From Campylobacter gracilis (lineage in GTDB: Bacteria > Campylobacterota > Campylobacteria > Campylobacterales > Campylobacteraceae), in the NCBI RefSeq assembly GCF_001190745.1, contig NZ_CP012196.1, positions 744,001 to 808,000 of the forward strand: a DNA stretch of 64,000 bases, written 5' to 3'. Both the position numbers and the translations under genes were made by a program. Shown here piece by piece: positions 45,880 to 55,413 of this stretch (its first letter is position 1; every line of letters starts with the position of its first letter). Below the pieces are notes generated by a model. It saw only the letters and a list, made by a program, of their open reading frames with translations. It had not been told where the DNA came from and did no database searches.

Positions 45880-48057
45880 ATGTCAAGTAAAATCACTCTA
45901 AATATCGTCGGGATGAGCTGCGTAAACTGCTCCAATGCGATCGAGCGGGTAAGTCGCAAGATCGAGGGAGTGCAGGAGGCGCACGTAAATTTCGCAAACG
46001 GCAGCGGCGAGTTCGTACTTGCCGATCCGGCGCTTGAGGAGACGCTAAAAGCCAAGATCAAAAAGCTAGGCTACGACATCGCCGTGGATTACGAGGATTT
46101 GGAGCGCAAAAAGCGGAGCAATCTCAAAGCGGCGCTATTTAGACTAATCCTCGCTCTGGTTTTAGCCGCGGCGGTAATGGCGGTGGAGATGAGCGGGTTT
46201 TTAAGCTTCGTTCCAAAAGCGCTGCTTTGCGCGGCGATGGCGTGCGTGAGCCTATTTTACTGCGGCAAGAACTTCTTTTATCACGCTTACGGCTCGCTGA
46301 AAAACAGAAGCTTCGATATGAACGTGCTCGTGGCGATGGGAAGCTTCTTCGCGTTTGCCTATTCGCTAACGGCCGCGGCGTGGGTCTATACGCACGGCGC
46401 GCAGAATGAATTTACCAATCTTTATTTCTCGTCCGCCTCGATGATAATCGCCTTTATTTCGCTCGGCAAATACCTAGAAGAGCGCAGCAAGATGAAGGCG
46501 AACGACTACATCAAGGGGCTAATCGATCTAAGCCCCAAAACCGCGCTTTTGATCAAAGACGACGGCACGATAGCTGAAGTGCGCGCAGAAGCGCTAAAGC
46601 CAGGCGATAAGGTGCTAGTAAAAAACGGCTCGCGCATCCCTTGCGACGGGCTTATCGTCGAGGGCGGCGCGCAGATCGACGCTTCTCTCATCAGCGGCGA
46701 GAGCTTGGCGGTTTATAAAAGCGTAGGCGATGAGGTAAATGCAGGCTGCGTCAGCACCGATGGCGTCATCTACGTGAAGGTGACGAAATTCCCGCATCAA
46801 ACGCTGCTTGCCGAGATTAAAAATCTGCTGAACGAGGCGGGCAACAAAAAGATGCCGATCGCGCGCTTTGCGGATAAAATTTCAAATATCTTCGTGCCCG
46901 CGGTGATTTTGATCGCGCTTGTTAGCTTTATAGCGTGGATGGCGCTTGACGGGCGGCTCTCATATGCCGCATCCGCCGCTATCTGCGTGCTTATCATCTC
47001 ATGCCCGTGCGCGCTAGGTCTTGCGACGCCGATTGCGATCGTTTGCGCGATCTCAAACGCCGCAAAGGCTGGAATTTTAATCAAAAATCCTGAAATTTTA
47101 GAAATTTTAAAGGACGCGGACGTCGCGGTTTTCGATAAAACCGGCACACTTAGCAAGGGCGAAATTTCGGTAAGCTTCAGCGATCTGAGCGCCCAAGATC
47201 TCTACGCTCTGGCAAGCGCGCAAAAGCTTAGCGAGCATCCGATCTCAAAGGCGATCGTAAAATTTGCCGAGTTGAAATTCGGCGAAATTTCTAAATTTAA
47301 CGGCGAGTTCGAAAGCGTCGCGGGAAAAGGCATCGTCGCTAAAAATCCCACCGGCGAAATCCTTTGCGGCAGCGCGGGCTTCCTGCACGAGCGCGGCGTA
47401 GATACGGGCGTCGAAGTAGAAGCGGAGGAGCTTTTAGACAAGGGCTTCGGCGTCGTTTACTGCGCGATAGGCGGCTCGTACGCGGGCTTCATCGCATTTA
47501 GCGATGAGATCAGAGCCGAAGCGCGGGACGTCGTGCAGGCGCTGCAAAAAAGCGGCGTAAAAACCGTCATGCTAACGGGCGATAACGCCAAAACGGCAAA
47601 TTTCGTCGCTCGCAACCTCGGCATCGACGAGGTAAGAAGCGGAGTGCTTCCAAGCGGTAAATATGAGTTCATCAAATCCCTGACGGACGAAGGCAAGCGG
47701 GTGCTTTTCGTGGGCGACGGCGTCAATGACGCACCGAGCTTAAAAGCCGCCAGTATCGGCATCGCGATGAACGGCGGCAGCGACGTAGCCAAGGGCGCGG
47801 GCGACGCGATTTTTATAAAAAACGACCTTACAGGCGTGCTATATCTATTCCGCCTATCGGGAGCCGCCATGCGGACGATCAAGCAAAACCTCTTCTGGGC
47901 GCTGTTTTACAACGCCGTATGTATCCCGATCGCGGCAGGCGCGCTATATCCAGCGCTAGGCGTGCTTCTAAAGCCGATGTACGGCGCCGCTGCGATGTGC
48001 TTTAGCTCCGTGACGGTCGTGCTAAATTCCATCAGATTGAAATTCGCTAAATTTTAA
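45880..48057 (+). CDS. copA: Copper-exporting P1B-type ATPase
   Basis: The 725 aa pump has one N-terminal metal domain (GMSCVNCSNAI), eight-helix P1B topology, the translocation motif CPCALGLATP at about 375-384, the phosphorylation site DKTGTLS at D419 and the GDGVNDAPSLKAA hinge near 613. The CPC motif indicates Cu(I) specificity. It exports copper from the cytoplasm. It follows copZ as one operon. No insert is present. Confidence 0.96.
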   Translation: MSSKITLNIVGMSCVNCSNAIERVSRKIEGVQEAHVNFANGSGEFVLADPALEETLKAKIKKLGYDIAVDYEDLERKKRSNLKAALFRLILALVLAAAVMAVEMSGFLSFVPKALLCAAMACVSLFYCGKNFFYHAYGSLKNRSFDMNVLVAMGSFFAFAYSLTAAAWVYTHGAQNEFTNLYFSSASMIIAFISLGKYLEERSKMKANDYIKGLIDLSPKTALLIKDDGTIAEVRAEALKPGDKVLVKNGSRIPCDGLIVEGGAQIDASLISGESLAVYKSVGDEVNAGCVSTDGVIYVKVTKFPHQTLLAEIKNLLNEAGNKKMPIARFADKISNIFVPAVILIALVSFIAWMALDGRLSYAASAAICVLIISCPCALGLATPIAIVCAISNAAKAGILIKNPEILEILKDADVAVFDKTGTLSKGEISVSFSDLSAQDLYALASAQKLSEHPISKAIVKFAELKFGEISKFNGEFESVAGKGIVAKNPTGEILCGSAGFLHERGVDTGVEVEAEELLDKGFGVVYCAIGGSYAGFIAFSDEIRAEARDVVQALQKSGVKTVMLTGDNAKTANFVARNLGIDEVRSGVLPSGKYEFIKSLTDEGKRVLFVGDGVNDAPSLKAASIGIAMNGGSDVAKGAGDAIFIKNDLTGVLYLFRLSGAAMRTIKQNLFWALFYNAVCIPIAAGALYPALGVLLKPMYGAAAMCFSSVTVVLNSIRLKFAKF

Positions 48058-48538
48058 CGCGGCGGAATTTACGCTAAGCGTGGAATTTTGCGCGGCGAAA
48101 TTTTAATTGTTCCGTGCAAAACGCGCAAAATTCTTTTATTTTGCGAGGAATTTTACCTCGCAAATTCTATCTGGCTACTAATGCGTGTAGAATTCCGCGG
48201 AACGGGTTGCGCTTATAAAATTTTATTTTGCGATTAATCCGGCGCGGAATTCCGCTAGATTTGTACAGCTTGCAAAATTTTACCGCTAGCCTGCGCGTAA
48301 ATTTTAAAATTTTAACGTGTCGGTCACCGTGCTGTTGTATCACGCCGCCAGTCGCTACGCCTCTGCCTAGTCGTCGTTTAGCGCCGTCCGCCGCCATGCC
48401 GCCGCGCCGTAAAATTTTAAAAATTCTGCAAAATTTTATAAGGCTGAAAGGAATTCCATAAAATTCCACCGCCCGCACTAAGTTTTAATAAATAAATTTA
48501 AAGGTAAAATAACGCTTCAAATGCAATTCGAGGTAGCG
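48058..48538 (+). other. Intergenic region copA to the exported ankyrin gene
   Basis: A 460-base stretch with at least 14 RAATTY-type words, including AAATTTTAAAATTTTA at about 48299-48314, and no supported gene. It looks like non-coding sequence with the same texture as the protein inserts. Confidence 0.55.
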
Positions 48539-49771
48539 ATGCGAAAAATTCTAATGGGTTCGTTTGTTTTTTGCGGCACGCTTTTTGGCGCTTCTTGTGA
48601 GCAGATACTAAGCGATCCGCGCGGCTTTTTTAGCAAAGAGCCTGCGGACGAAGAGCTGCTGCAAAGCGATTTTGGCTGTCAAGGCTCGCTAGCTGGCGCA
48701 GAATTTTTGCAAAATTTAAAAAGCGCGGCTTCTGAGATTAGAGACGAAAATATCGATTGTGTCGGTAACGAAGCCTTGCTGAACGAAAAAAGGCTTGAGC
48801 GAACCTTGGCGTTTGCGGGGATGGATGGCGAGGGATTTTTAAGCTATGCCAAAGAGAAAAACTACGCGCAAATCAGTGAAAAATCGCTTGAAGCCTTAGA
48901 ATTTTACTCCGAGCGCAAGATTGGAAATTTCATCGCTTATGGCAATTTTATGGGCGAGATACCGGCAGCCAGGGAGGCGCTAAGAGATTATTTCGCCGCT
49001 AAATTCAACAAAAACGACGCCGATGAGCTGGCAAGCGTCGTGATAGCGGAATTTATCGCATACGCTGCAAAGGATCGCAAGGCGGGAGATTACGGTGAGC
49101 TTGAGATGGCGCTAAAAGGCGGAGTAGGTGCAGATGAGTTTCGTACGCTACTTTTTAGCAAGGATTTTGCGATTTACGAGCTTGATAATGCCCTGGATCT
49201 GGCACTTTTGCTAGGATATGACGAGCGCTTTAGCGGCGCTTTGATCGAGCGAGGCGCGCAGGTGAATGCGGGCGAGGAAAACTCGCTATTTTACGCGATG
49301 AATAACGTTCAAAGCGCTAAATTTATGATCTCTAAAGGCGCCTTGGTTGGCTATAAAAACTCGCTTGGGCAAACTCCGATATTTTTCGCCGCCGCGGCAA
49401 AAAATTATGAGCTCGTAAAGTTGCTAATCTACTCGCATGCTAGCGTAAATGTCCGCCAGATCGGCAGCGCCGAAGCCCAGGCTCTAGCGTCGCTAGGCGA
49501 GCGTAGCGACGGCTGTGAGCGTTCGGGCGCGGGCAAGACACTGCTGATGTTTGCAGCGCAAACAAGTACCAAGCAGATCGTTGAATTGCTCGTAAAATCG
49601 GGCGCAAACGAAAAAGCAGTCGATGAGGCGGGGCTAAATGCGCTAGACTATGCGCTTGCGGGTGGTGAAGCGGCTACGCAGAGCTATTTGCGCTCGCTTG
49701 GACTAAGTCCTACGCAAGCAAGCGATGATTTTACGAGCGATCCGCAAGATGCGCCTGAGCGTGAGAATTAG
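48539..49771 (+). CDS. Exported ankyrin-repeat protein (410 aa)
   Basis: I start at the ATG 48539 (MRKILMGSFVFCGTLFGAS), which gives a good signal peptide and has GAGGTAG ahead. An in-frame ATG six codons earlier lacks this. After a helical N-terminal half come ankyrin repeats at about residues 240-380 (SALIERGAQVNAGEENSLFYA, LGQTPIFFAAAAKNYELVKLL, GKTLLMFAAQTSTKQIVELLVKSGAN). It is probably periplasmic. Cysteines in SCEQIL, FGCQGS and NIDCVG could form disulfides. Partner unknown. Confidence 0.82.
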   Translation: MRKILMGSFVFCGTLFGASCEQILSDPRGFFSKEPADEELLQSDFGCQGSLAGAEFLQNLKSAASEIRDENIDCVGNEALLNEKRLERTLAFAGMDGEGFLSYAKEKNYAQISEKSLEALEFYSERKIGNFIAYGNFMGEIPAAREALRDYFAAKFNKNDADELASVVIAEFIAYAAKDRKAGDYGELEMALKGGVGADEFRTLLFSKDFAIYELDNALDLALLLGYDERFSGALIERGAQVNAGEENSLFYAMNNVQSAKFMISKGALVGYKNSLGQTPIFFAAAAKNYELVKLLIYSHASVNVRQIGSAEAQALASLGERSDGCERSGAGKTLLMFAAQTSTKQIVELLVKSGANEKAVDEAGLNALDYALAGGEAATQSYLRSLGLSPTQASDDFTSDPQDAPEREN

Positions 49772-50455
49772 CAGGCTTGATTTAAAGGGCTGCTCGCCGC
49801 TTTATCGTCGTTTTAGGCTTTGCGGCGTTTTGGGTTTGCAAAAGCCTTATGAGCTTTAAATTTAGAGTTTTGCCGCTTTGTAAATTCTATAGATTTAGCG
49901 GATTTTTCGGGTGCGAGTTGGCAAAATTTAACGCTTTAAAATTTTATCGCTTTGCTTGCACAAGTTGCATGCACTGAAATTTTATAAACGCGCAGGTAGG
50001 CTTGAAAAACGGCGATTTGTGCATTTATGCGCGATAAAATTTTTGTCGAGGGATTTTGGTTTGTGATCAAGAGCGGGATTTCGTCAAATTTTGTGCGCGA
50101 AATTTATCGCTTTTGCGATAAAGTAAGCGTTGCATCATTGTGGAATTTTACCTTGATTTGAAGCTTTTGCTATGTTAAGTAGAATTTAAATGCGCTTATA
50201 AAACGCTTTTGATTACGCTGCGCGCGGTATTTTGCACCGGAGAGATTTCGCTACGCAATAAATTGCTTAAAAATGTGTTCGCAAAATTGCAAACGCAGCA
50301 AAATAGCAGAGCTTGCTGTGCGATTAAGGCGCTCAAAATCGCCGTAAAAAAAAGCGCGCGAATACGAATAATTGCTGAAAGGCGCGCAGAATTTTAAAAT
50401 TTAGCCCCCGATCGGAGGTTAAATTTTAAAATTTTATCAATCATCAAGGATTAAA
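49772..50455 (+). other. 684-base region without a supported gene
   Basis: Contains short frames with no ribosome site. AAATTT words occur through it and a hairpin of AT-rich arms stands just before nhaC. Confidence 0.5.
50391..50432 (+). repeat. AT-rich inverted repeat before nhaC
   Basis: ATTTTAAAATTTA and TAAATTTTAAAAT are perfect 13-base arms around a 16-base GC-rich centre that includes CCGATCGG. It sits 24 bases before the nhaC ATG and could act in termination or in leader control. Confidence 0.6.
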
Positions 50456-52156
50456 ATGTTAAAAAATTTGCTTATCTTTACGGCGATTTTTTTGCCCGCG
50501 CTGGCGCTTGCGGACGTGGAGCCCGCCGTGCGAAACAGCGAGCTTTACGGCGTGTTAACGCTTATCCCGCCAGTTGCGGCGATCGTGCTTGCTTTTATCA
50601 CCAAGGACGTGATTTTGTCGCTGTTTTTAGGCGTGCTAAGCGGGACCTTTCTCATCGGTATGGTCGATCAAAATATCGCAGCTTCGGCGCTTTTCGCTTT
50701 TACCGATCTGTGCTCGCGCATGGTAAAATCGATGGCTGATACGTGGAACGCGGGCATTTTGCTTCAGGTCATGTGTATCGGCGGGCTCATCGCTTTGGTG
50801 ACCAAAAGCGGCGGCACGAAGGCACTTGCGCTCTGGCTTAGCAAGCACGCAGACACTCCAGTTTTGGGTCAAATTTACACTTGGCTGATGGGTATCGTGA
50901 TATTTTTTGACGATTACGCAAACGCCCTGATCGTGGGCCCTATCATGCGGCCTCTGATGGATAAATTTAAAATTTCGCGCGCGAAATTCGCCTTCATTAT
51001 CGACGCGACCGCAGCGCCGATCACCGGCATCGCGGTGATCTCCACGTGGGTCGGAGTCGAAATTTCGGCGATCAAAGAGGCCTACTCGCAGATCGGCGTA
51101 GAAAACATAAACGCCTTCACCGTCTTTGTTGAGACGATCCCGTATAGATTTTATAATATTTTCATGATCTTTTTCGTAGTGGCTACCGCCGTGATGAGTA
51201 GGGAGTTTGGCTCGATGTATCGCGCAGAGATCGCATCTCGCGGCGGCAAGAGCGGAGCTGCGGATTTTAAAATCAAAAATTTAGAGGATCAAATTTTCGT
51301 ACCCAAAGAGGGCGTCGTACTCCGTAAGATAAACGCGATAATCCCGCTAGGAGCGATGATCGTTCTTTCCGTCATCGGTTTTTATCTCAACGGCTACAGC
51401 TCACTGGAGGGCGAGGCTTTGGAGGCGGTCAAGGCAGCCCCTCTTAGCTTTACTTCGATACGTACCGCATTTAGCGCGGCGGATGCTTCGGTCGTGCTAT
51501 TTCAATCCGCGCTCTTTTCATCGATCATCGCCGTCGTTTTAGGCATCGCGCAAAAAATTTACGGCGTCAAAGAGGCGATCGAGGTCTGGGTTGGCGGCTG
51601 GAAAAGTATGCTAAATACCGTCATAATCCTGCTTTTTGCGTGGTCGCTAAGCTCTGTTATCAAGGAGCTAGGCACTTCGCGCTACTTGGTCGAGCTTCTA
51701 AGCGACGCTACGCCGCGCTTTGCGCTTGCGATCGTGATCTTCGTGCTTAGCTCGTTTATCTCCTTTTCAACGGGCACGAGCTTCGGTACGATGGGTATCG
51801 TCACGCCTTTAGCCGTGCCGTTAGCGCACGCCGTGGGGCAAAAATATGGCCTTAGCGGCGAGGAATTTCACGTTTTCATGTGCGTAAATATCAGCGCGGT
51901 GCTTACCGGAGCGATCTTCGGCGATCACTGCTCGCCGATTTCTGATACGACGATTCTTTCATCGATGGGCGCAGGCTGCGATCACATCGAGCACGTAAGC
52001 ACGCAGATGACCTATGCTCTGGTCGTTTGTGGCATCAGTATCGTTTGTGGCTACCTACCTGCGGGCTTTGGGCTTAGCGTGTGGGGATGTCTGATCTTGG
52101 GTATCGCGGCTATCATTCTTTTACTGCGCGTAGTGGGTAAAAGAGTGGATGTATGA
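50456..52156 (+). CDS. nhaC: NhaC-family Na+/H+ antiporter
   Basis: The 566 aa protein has an N-terminal signal-like helix (LLIFTAIFLPALALA) followed by about 11 membrane segments. NhaC-type motifs include VIFFDDYANALIVGPIMRPL, ISTWVGVEIS, SFSTGTSFGTMGIVTPLAVPL and GDHCSPISDTTILSS. It exchanges sodium for protons, or is a related carboxylate/amine antiporter in the same superfamily. It ends in an ATGA overlap with trmA. Confidence 0.88.
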   Translation: MLKNLLIFTAIFLPALALADVEPAVRNSELYGVLTLIPPVAAIVLAFITKDVILSLFLGVLSGTFLIGMVDQNIAASALFAFTDLCSRMVKSMADTWNAGILLQVMCIGGLIALVTKSGGTKALALWLSKHADTPVLGQIYTWLMGIVIFFDDYANALIVGPIMRPLMDKFKISRAKFAFIIDATAAPITGIAVISTWVGVEISAIKEAYSQIGVENINAFTVFVETIPYRFYNIFMIFFVVATAVMSREFGSMYRAEIASRGGKSGAADFKIKNLEDQIFVPKEGVVLRKINAIIPLGAMIVLSVIGFYLNGYSSLEGEALEAVKAAPLSFTSIRTAFSAADASVVLFQSALFSSIIAVVLGIAQKIYGVKEAIEVWVGGWKSMLNTVIILLFAWSLSSVIKELGTSRYLVELLSDATPRFALAIVIFVLSSFISFSTGTSFGTMGIVTPLAVPLAHAVGQKYGLSGEEFHVFMCVNISAVLTGAIFGDHCSPISDTTILSSMGAGCDHIEHVSTQMTYALVVCGISIVCGYLPAGFGLSVWGCLILGIAAIILLLRVVGKRVDV

Positions 52157-53712
52157 ATTGCGAAAGCTTCGGTAGCTGTGGCAGCTGCACGCTCGGCGAG
52201 CCCTATGAGGATCAAATTTTATACAAAAAACAGCTGATCGGCGATAAATTTAGAGAATTTTTTGACGGCGAGTTTGAGTTTTTTGCCTCGCAGCCGCAAA
52301 ATTACCGCATCAGGGCGGAATTTGGCATCTGGCACGATATTTGGCATAGCGCATTTGATCTTGCCTACACGATGGGCGGCGCACGTAGCAAGAAAATTTT
52401 AATTAACGAATGTCCTAAAGTAGCGCTTCCTATTGCAAATTTAATGCCGCGGCTGCTAGAGGTGCTTAGGCGGAGTGAAGCTTTAAAAGAGAAGCTCTTC
52501 GGCGTCGAGTTTATCTCGTGCGCCAGCGGGATTTTGGCGACACTGCTTTATCACAAGCGCCTGGGCGAGCGCGAACAGGAGGCGATTTGTGAGCTGGCGG
52601 GTAAGCTTGGCATCAGGGTTATGGCTCGCGCGAGAGGACAGAAGCTGCTAAGCGGCGAGCTAAGCCTCACGGACGAACTTTGCGTGGACGAGCGAGTTTA
52701 TAAATTTCGTTTCGGCGAAAACGCCTTCATCCAGCCAAACCGCGGCGTGAACGAAAAGATGATCGCCTGGGCGAGAAGCTGCGTGGACTTCGGCAAAGAG
52801 GGCATGGGCGTGGTGTGCGCCGCACAGAATTTCGCCGTAAAGAATTCTATAGCGGAGAATTCTGTCGCGCAAAATTCGAGCCACGAGCAGTCCGACGCGC
52901 AAAATTCTACGGATAGAAATTCCGCTTCTGAAAATTCCGCCGAATTTGATGCCGCTTGCCGAAATTTCGTTAAAGCAAATTCCGCTTGCATAGAATTTAA
53001 CGGCGAAAATTTCGTGAAATTTAACTACGCGTCCGCAGACGAAAGCTCTGCGGATAAAAATTCCGCTCGCAAGGATTTGGACGTGCGAAATTCCGCCTCG
53101 CAAAATTTGGATTGCGAAAAGCGTTGTGTGCAAAATTCAGCCTGCGAAAAACTCATCGCGCAAAATTCTAGCTGCGAGCAGTCCGCCCCGCAAAATTCGA
53201 GCTGCGAAAAACATTCCGTGCGCCCGGAAAACTCCGCCGCGCGCGATCTGCTGGAGCTGTACTGCGGGCACGGCAACTTCACCATCCCGCTTGCGGCTAA
53301 ATTTAACCGCGTGCTGGCGAGTGAAATTTCAAAAAGCTCGATTGCAAATGCCCGCATAAACTGCGAGCTCAACGGCGTTTGCAACGCGCAATTCGTCCGC
53401 CTTAGTGCGGATGAGCTGATGAGCGCGTTTGCGCGCAGGCGCGAGTTTGAGCGGCTAAAGGGGATCGATATTTTCGGCTACGATTTTTCGCACGTTTTAA
53501 TCGATCCGCCGCGCGCGGGGCTGGAGCCTAGCGTGATTGATTTCATAAAAAATTTTGAGAATCTAATCTACATCTCCTGTAATCCGCAGACGCTTTTTGA
53601 AAATTTACGCTCGCTTTGCGCTACGCACGAGGTGCGCAGGTTTGCGATCTTCGATCAGTTCGCGCATACAGCGCATATCGAATGTGGCGTGCTGCTAAAG
53701 CGCAGGAGTTAG
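52153..53712 (+). CDS. trmA: tRNA (uracil-5-)-methyltransferase TrmA with large insert
   Basis: TrmA makes m5U54 in the T-loop of tRNA. Motifs are RAEFGIWHD, FIQPNRGVNEKM, the SAM-binding LLELYCGHGNFTIPL, VLIDPPRAG and YISCNPQTL with the catalytic cysteine at about 476. The protein is 519 aa, against about 360 usually. The extra is residues 222-362 (VAQNSS, DRNSASENSAEF, CVQNSACEKL), inserted just before the SAM motif LELYCG. ATGA overlap with nhaC suggests coupling. Catalytic parts are complete. Confidence 0.94.
   Translation: MNCESFGSCGSCTLGEPYEDQILYKKQLIGDKFREFFDGEFEFFASQPQNYRIRAEFGIWHDIWHSAFDLAYTMGGARSKKILINECPKVALPIANLMPRLLEVLRRSEALKEKLFGVEFISCASGILATLLYHKRLGEREQEAICELAGKLGIRVMARARGQKLLSGELSLTDELCVDERVYKFRFGENAFIQPNRGVNEKMIAWARSCVDFGKEGMGVVCAAQNFAVKNSIAENSVAQNSSHEQSDAQNSTDRNSASENSAEFDAACRNFVKANSACIEFNGENFVKFNYASADESSADKNSARKDLDVRNSASQNLDCEKRCVQNSACEKLIAQNSSCEQSAPQNSSCEKHSVRPENSAARDLLELYCGHGNFTIPLAAKFNRVLASEISKSSIANARINCELNGVCNAQFVRLSADELMSAFARRREFERLKGIDIFGYDFSHVLIDPPRAGLEPSVIDFIKNFENLIYISCNPQTLFENLRSLCATHEVRRFAIFDQFAHTAHIECGVLLKRRS
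52815..53240 (+). repeat. QNS/ENS-rich insert in trmA
   Basis: About 140 codons containing 19 RAATTY words by hand count in roughly 415 bp. Later units repeat as CAAAATTC + (A/T)GCTGCGA(A/G), giving QNSSCEQ and QNSACEK, with a Cys in each unit, a local variant not seen in the other inserts. Confidence 0.85.
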
Positions 53713-53776
53713 GTGAGCTTAAAACCGAAGTCGTGGATTTAGGCTGCGTGCGGGATAAAATTTCGCCTAAAATATG

Positions 53777-53782
53777 TATAAT
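53777..53782 (+). promoter_or_regulatory. Promoter -10 element of ilvA
   Basis: TATAAT preceded by TG, 30 bases before the ATG, with AAAGGAAG following as the ribosome site. Confidence 0.55.
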
Positions 53783-53812
53783 AACAAAATTTAAAATTAC
53801 GAAAGGAAGTAG

Positions 53813-55024
53813 ATGGTTGATCTAAATAAAATCATCCAAGCAAAGCGCACGATAAACGATTTTGTCTATAAAACGCCCTTTGCTCTGGCGCCGAAGCTCA
53901 GCAAGCTTTACGGCGCGGAAGTGTATCTCAAAAGCGAGAATTTGCAGCGCACCGGCGCATATAAGATTCGCGGCGCTTATAATAAAATCGCGCATCTTAC
54001 GGATGAGGAGCGGGCGCATGGAGTAATAGCTGCAAGCGCGGGCAACCACGCCCAGGGCGTAGCGATGAGCGCGCAAAAATTCGGCGTGCATGCTGTGATC
54101 GTAATGCCTGAGGCCACGCCGCTACTTAAGGTAAGTGGCACGAAGGCTCTGGGCGCAGAGATCATCCTAAAGGGCGATAATTTCGACGAGGCGTATGCGT
54201 TTGCACTGGAATATGCCAAAGAGCATAATTTGACGTTCGTGCATCCCTTCAACGACGAGTTCGTCCAAGCGGGCCAAGGTACGATCGCGCTTGAGATGAT
54301 CGAAGAGGTCGCAGATCTTGAATACATCGTCGTTCCCGTAGGCGGCGGCGGGCTTGCGACGGGGGTTTGCAGCTGCGCCAAGCAGATCAACCCCGACATC
54401 AAAATCATCGCCGTAGCCGCCAAGGGCGCGCCTGCGATGCACGATAGCTTCGTCGCGAAAAAGCCGCTAAATTCCAAATCCGTCCGCACCATCGCCGACG
54501 GTATCGCCGTGCGAGATACGAGCGAGATCACGCTTTCTACGATCATCGAGTGCGTCGATGAGTTCGTGCAGGTCGATGACGAGGAGATAGCAAGCGCGAT
54601 ACTCTATCTGCTCGAGCAGCAAAAAATCATCGTCGAGGGCGCTGGCGCGGCGGGCGTAGCGGCGCTGATGAACGCGAAATTTGCATTCCCCGCCGGCGCA
54701 AAGATCGGCATCATCCTAAGCGGCGGCAACATCGACGTTCAGATGCTAAACATCATCATCGAAAAAGGCCTCATAAAATCGCACCGCAAGATGACGATCA
54801 ACGTCACGCTCGTCGATAAGCCGGGCGCGCTTACCGGGCTTACCGAAATTTTGCGCCGCGCCAACGCAAACATCGTCAAGATCGACTACGACCGCTTCTC
54901 GACCAATATCGAGTACGGCGACGCGCAGATCACGATCACGCTTGAGACCAAAGGCAAGGCTCATCAAGAGGACATCGCCTGGGCGCTCAAAAACGCAGGG
55001 TATGATTTTAGGGAGATTTTGTAA
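53813..55024 (+). CDS. ilvA: Threonine ammonia-lyase
   Basis: The enzyme deaminates threonine to 2-oxobutanoate for isoleucine synthesis or catabolism. The PLP lysine is in RTGAYKIRGAYNKI near residue 50, with ASAGNHAQGVA and the glycine loop VPVGGGGLATG. The C-terminal 75 residues are a single ACT domain (TLVDKPGALTGLTEILRRA), so length 403 aa matches the short IlvA/TdcB-like form. It stands alone with its own promoter. Confidence 0.94.
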   Translation: MVDLNKIIQAKRTINDFVYKTPFALAPKLSKLYGAEVYLKSENLQRTGAYKIRGAYNKIAHLTDEERAHGVIAASAGNHAQGVAMSAQKFGVHAVIVMPEATPLLKVSGTKALGAEIILKGDNFDEAYAFALEYAKEHNLTFVHPFNDEFVQAGQGTIALEMIEEVADLEYIVVPVGGGGLATGVCSCAKQINPDIKIIAVAAKGAPAMHDSFVAKKPLNSKSVRTIADGIAVRDTSEITLSTIIECVDEFVQVDDEEIASAILYLLEQQKIIVEGAGAAGVAALMNAKFAFPAGAKIGIILSGGNIDVQMLNIIIEKGLIKSHRKMTINVTLVDKPGALTGLTEILRRANANIVKIDYDRFSTNIEYGDAQITITLETKGKAHQEDIAWALKNAGYDFREIL

Positions 55025-55266
55025 AATTACGCTGGAGTTTGTAAAATTTATTTTTGCTTGTGAATTTGCCTGAAATTGCCAAATTTACTCGCTCGCATCC
55101 TGATCGCGGCTTGCAGCGGGTAAATTTTAATTTGCCTCCATTTTATATCCGCCATGCCGAAACACTTTGTGGCTCGCGGTTTTAAATTTTACGTAGAATT
55201 TAAAATTCCAAATATGCGGCGCAAGCCGCAATTTAAATAACGCGGACGTAGTCCGCCCCGCTTAAA

Positions 55267-55292
55267 GCGTCGTAGGGGGATGGGTGGGGCTT
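55267..55292 (-). repeat. GC-rich repeat copy A (reverse orientation)
   Basis: GCGTCGTAGGGGGATGGGTG and the following GGGCTT are the reverse complement of the CCCCACCCATCCCCCGACGACGC part of copy C, with one mismatch. It is cut short and diverges after 26 bases. Confidence 0.8.
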
Positions 55293-55364
55293 GTGAGTGA
55301 GCAGAGCAATGCGGTGCTGTGGACAGTGCCGCCTCTGCGAGAAATGTGACCTCGCAATTGGGGC

Positions 55365-55413
55365 CCCCTTCCCGCCCCAAACCCCGTCCATTCCCCGACG
55401 ACGCTAGCGGTGC
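55365..55413 (+). repeat. GC-rich repeat copy B
   Basis: CCCCTTCCCGCCCCAAA, then CCCCGTCCATTCCCC, then GACGACGCTAGCGGTGC. Differs from copy C by a handful of bases. Confidence 0.85.
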
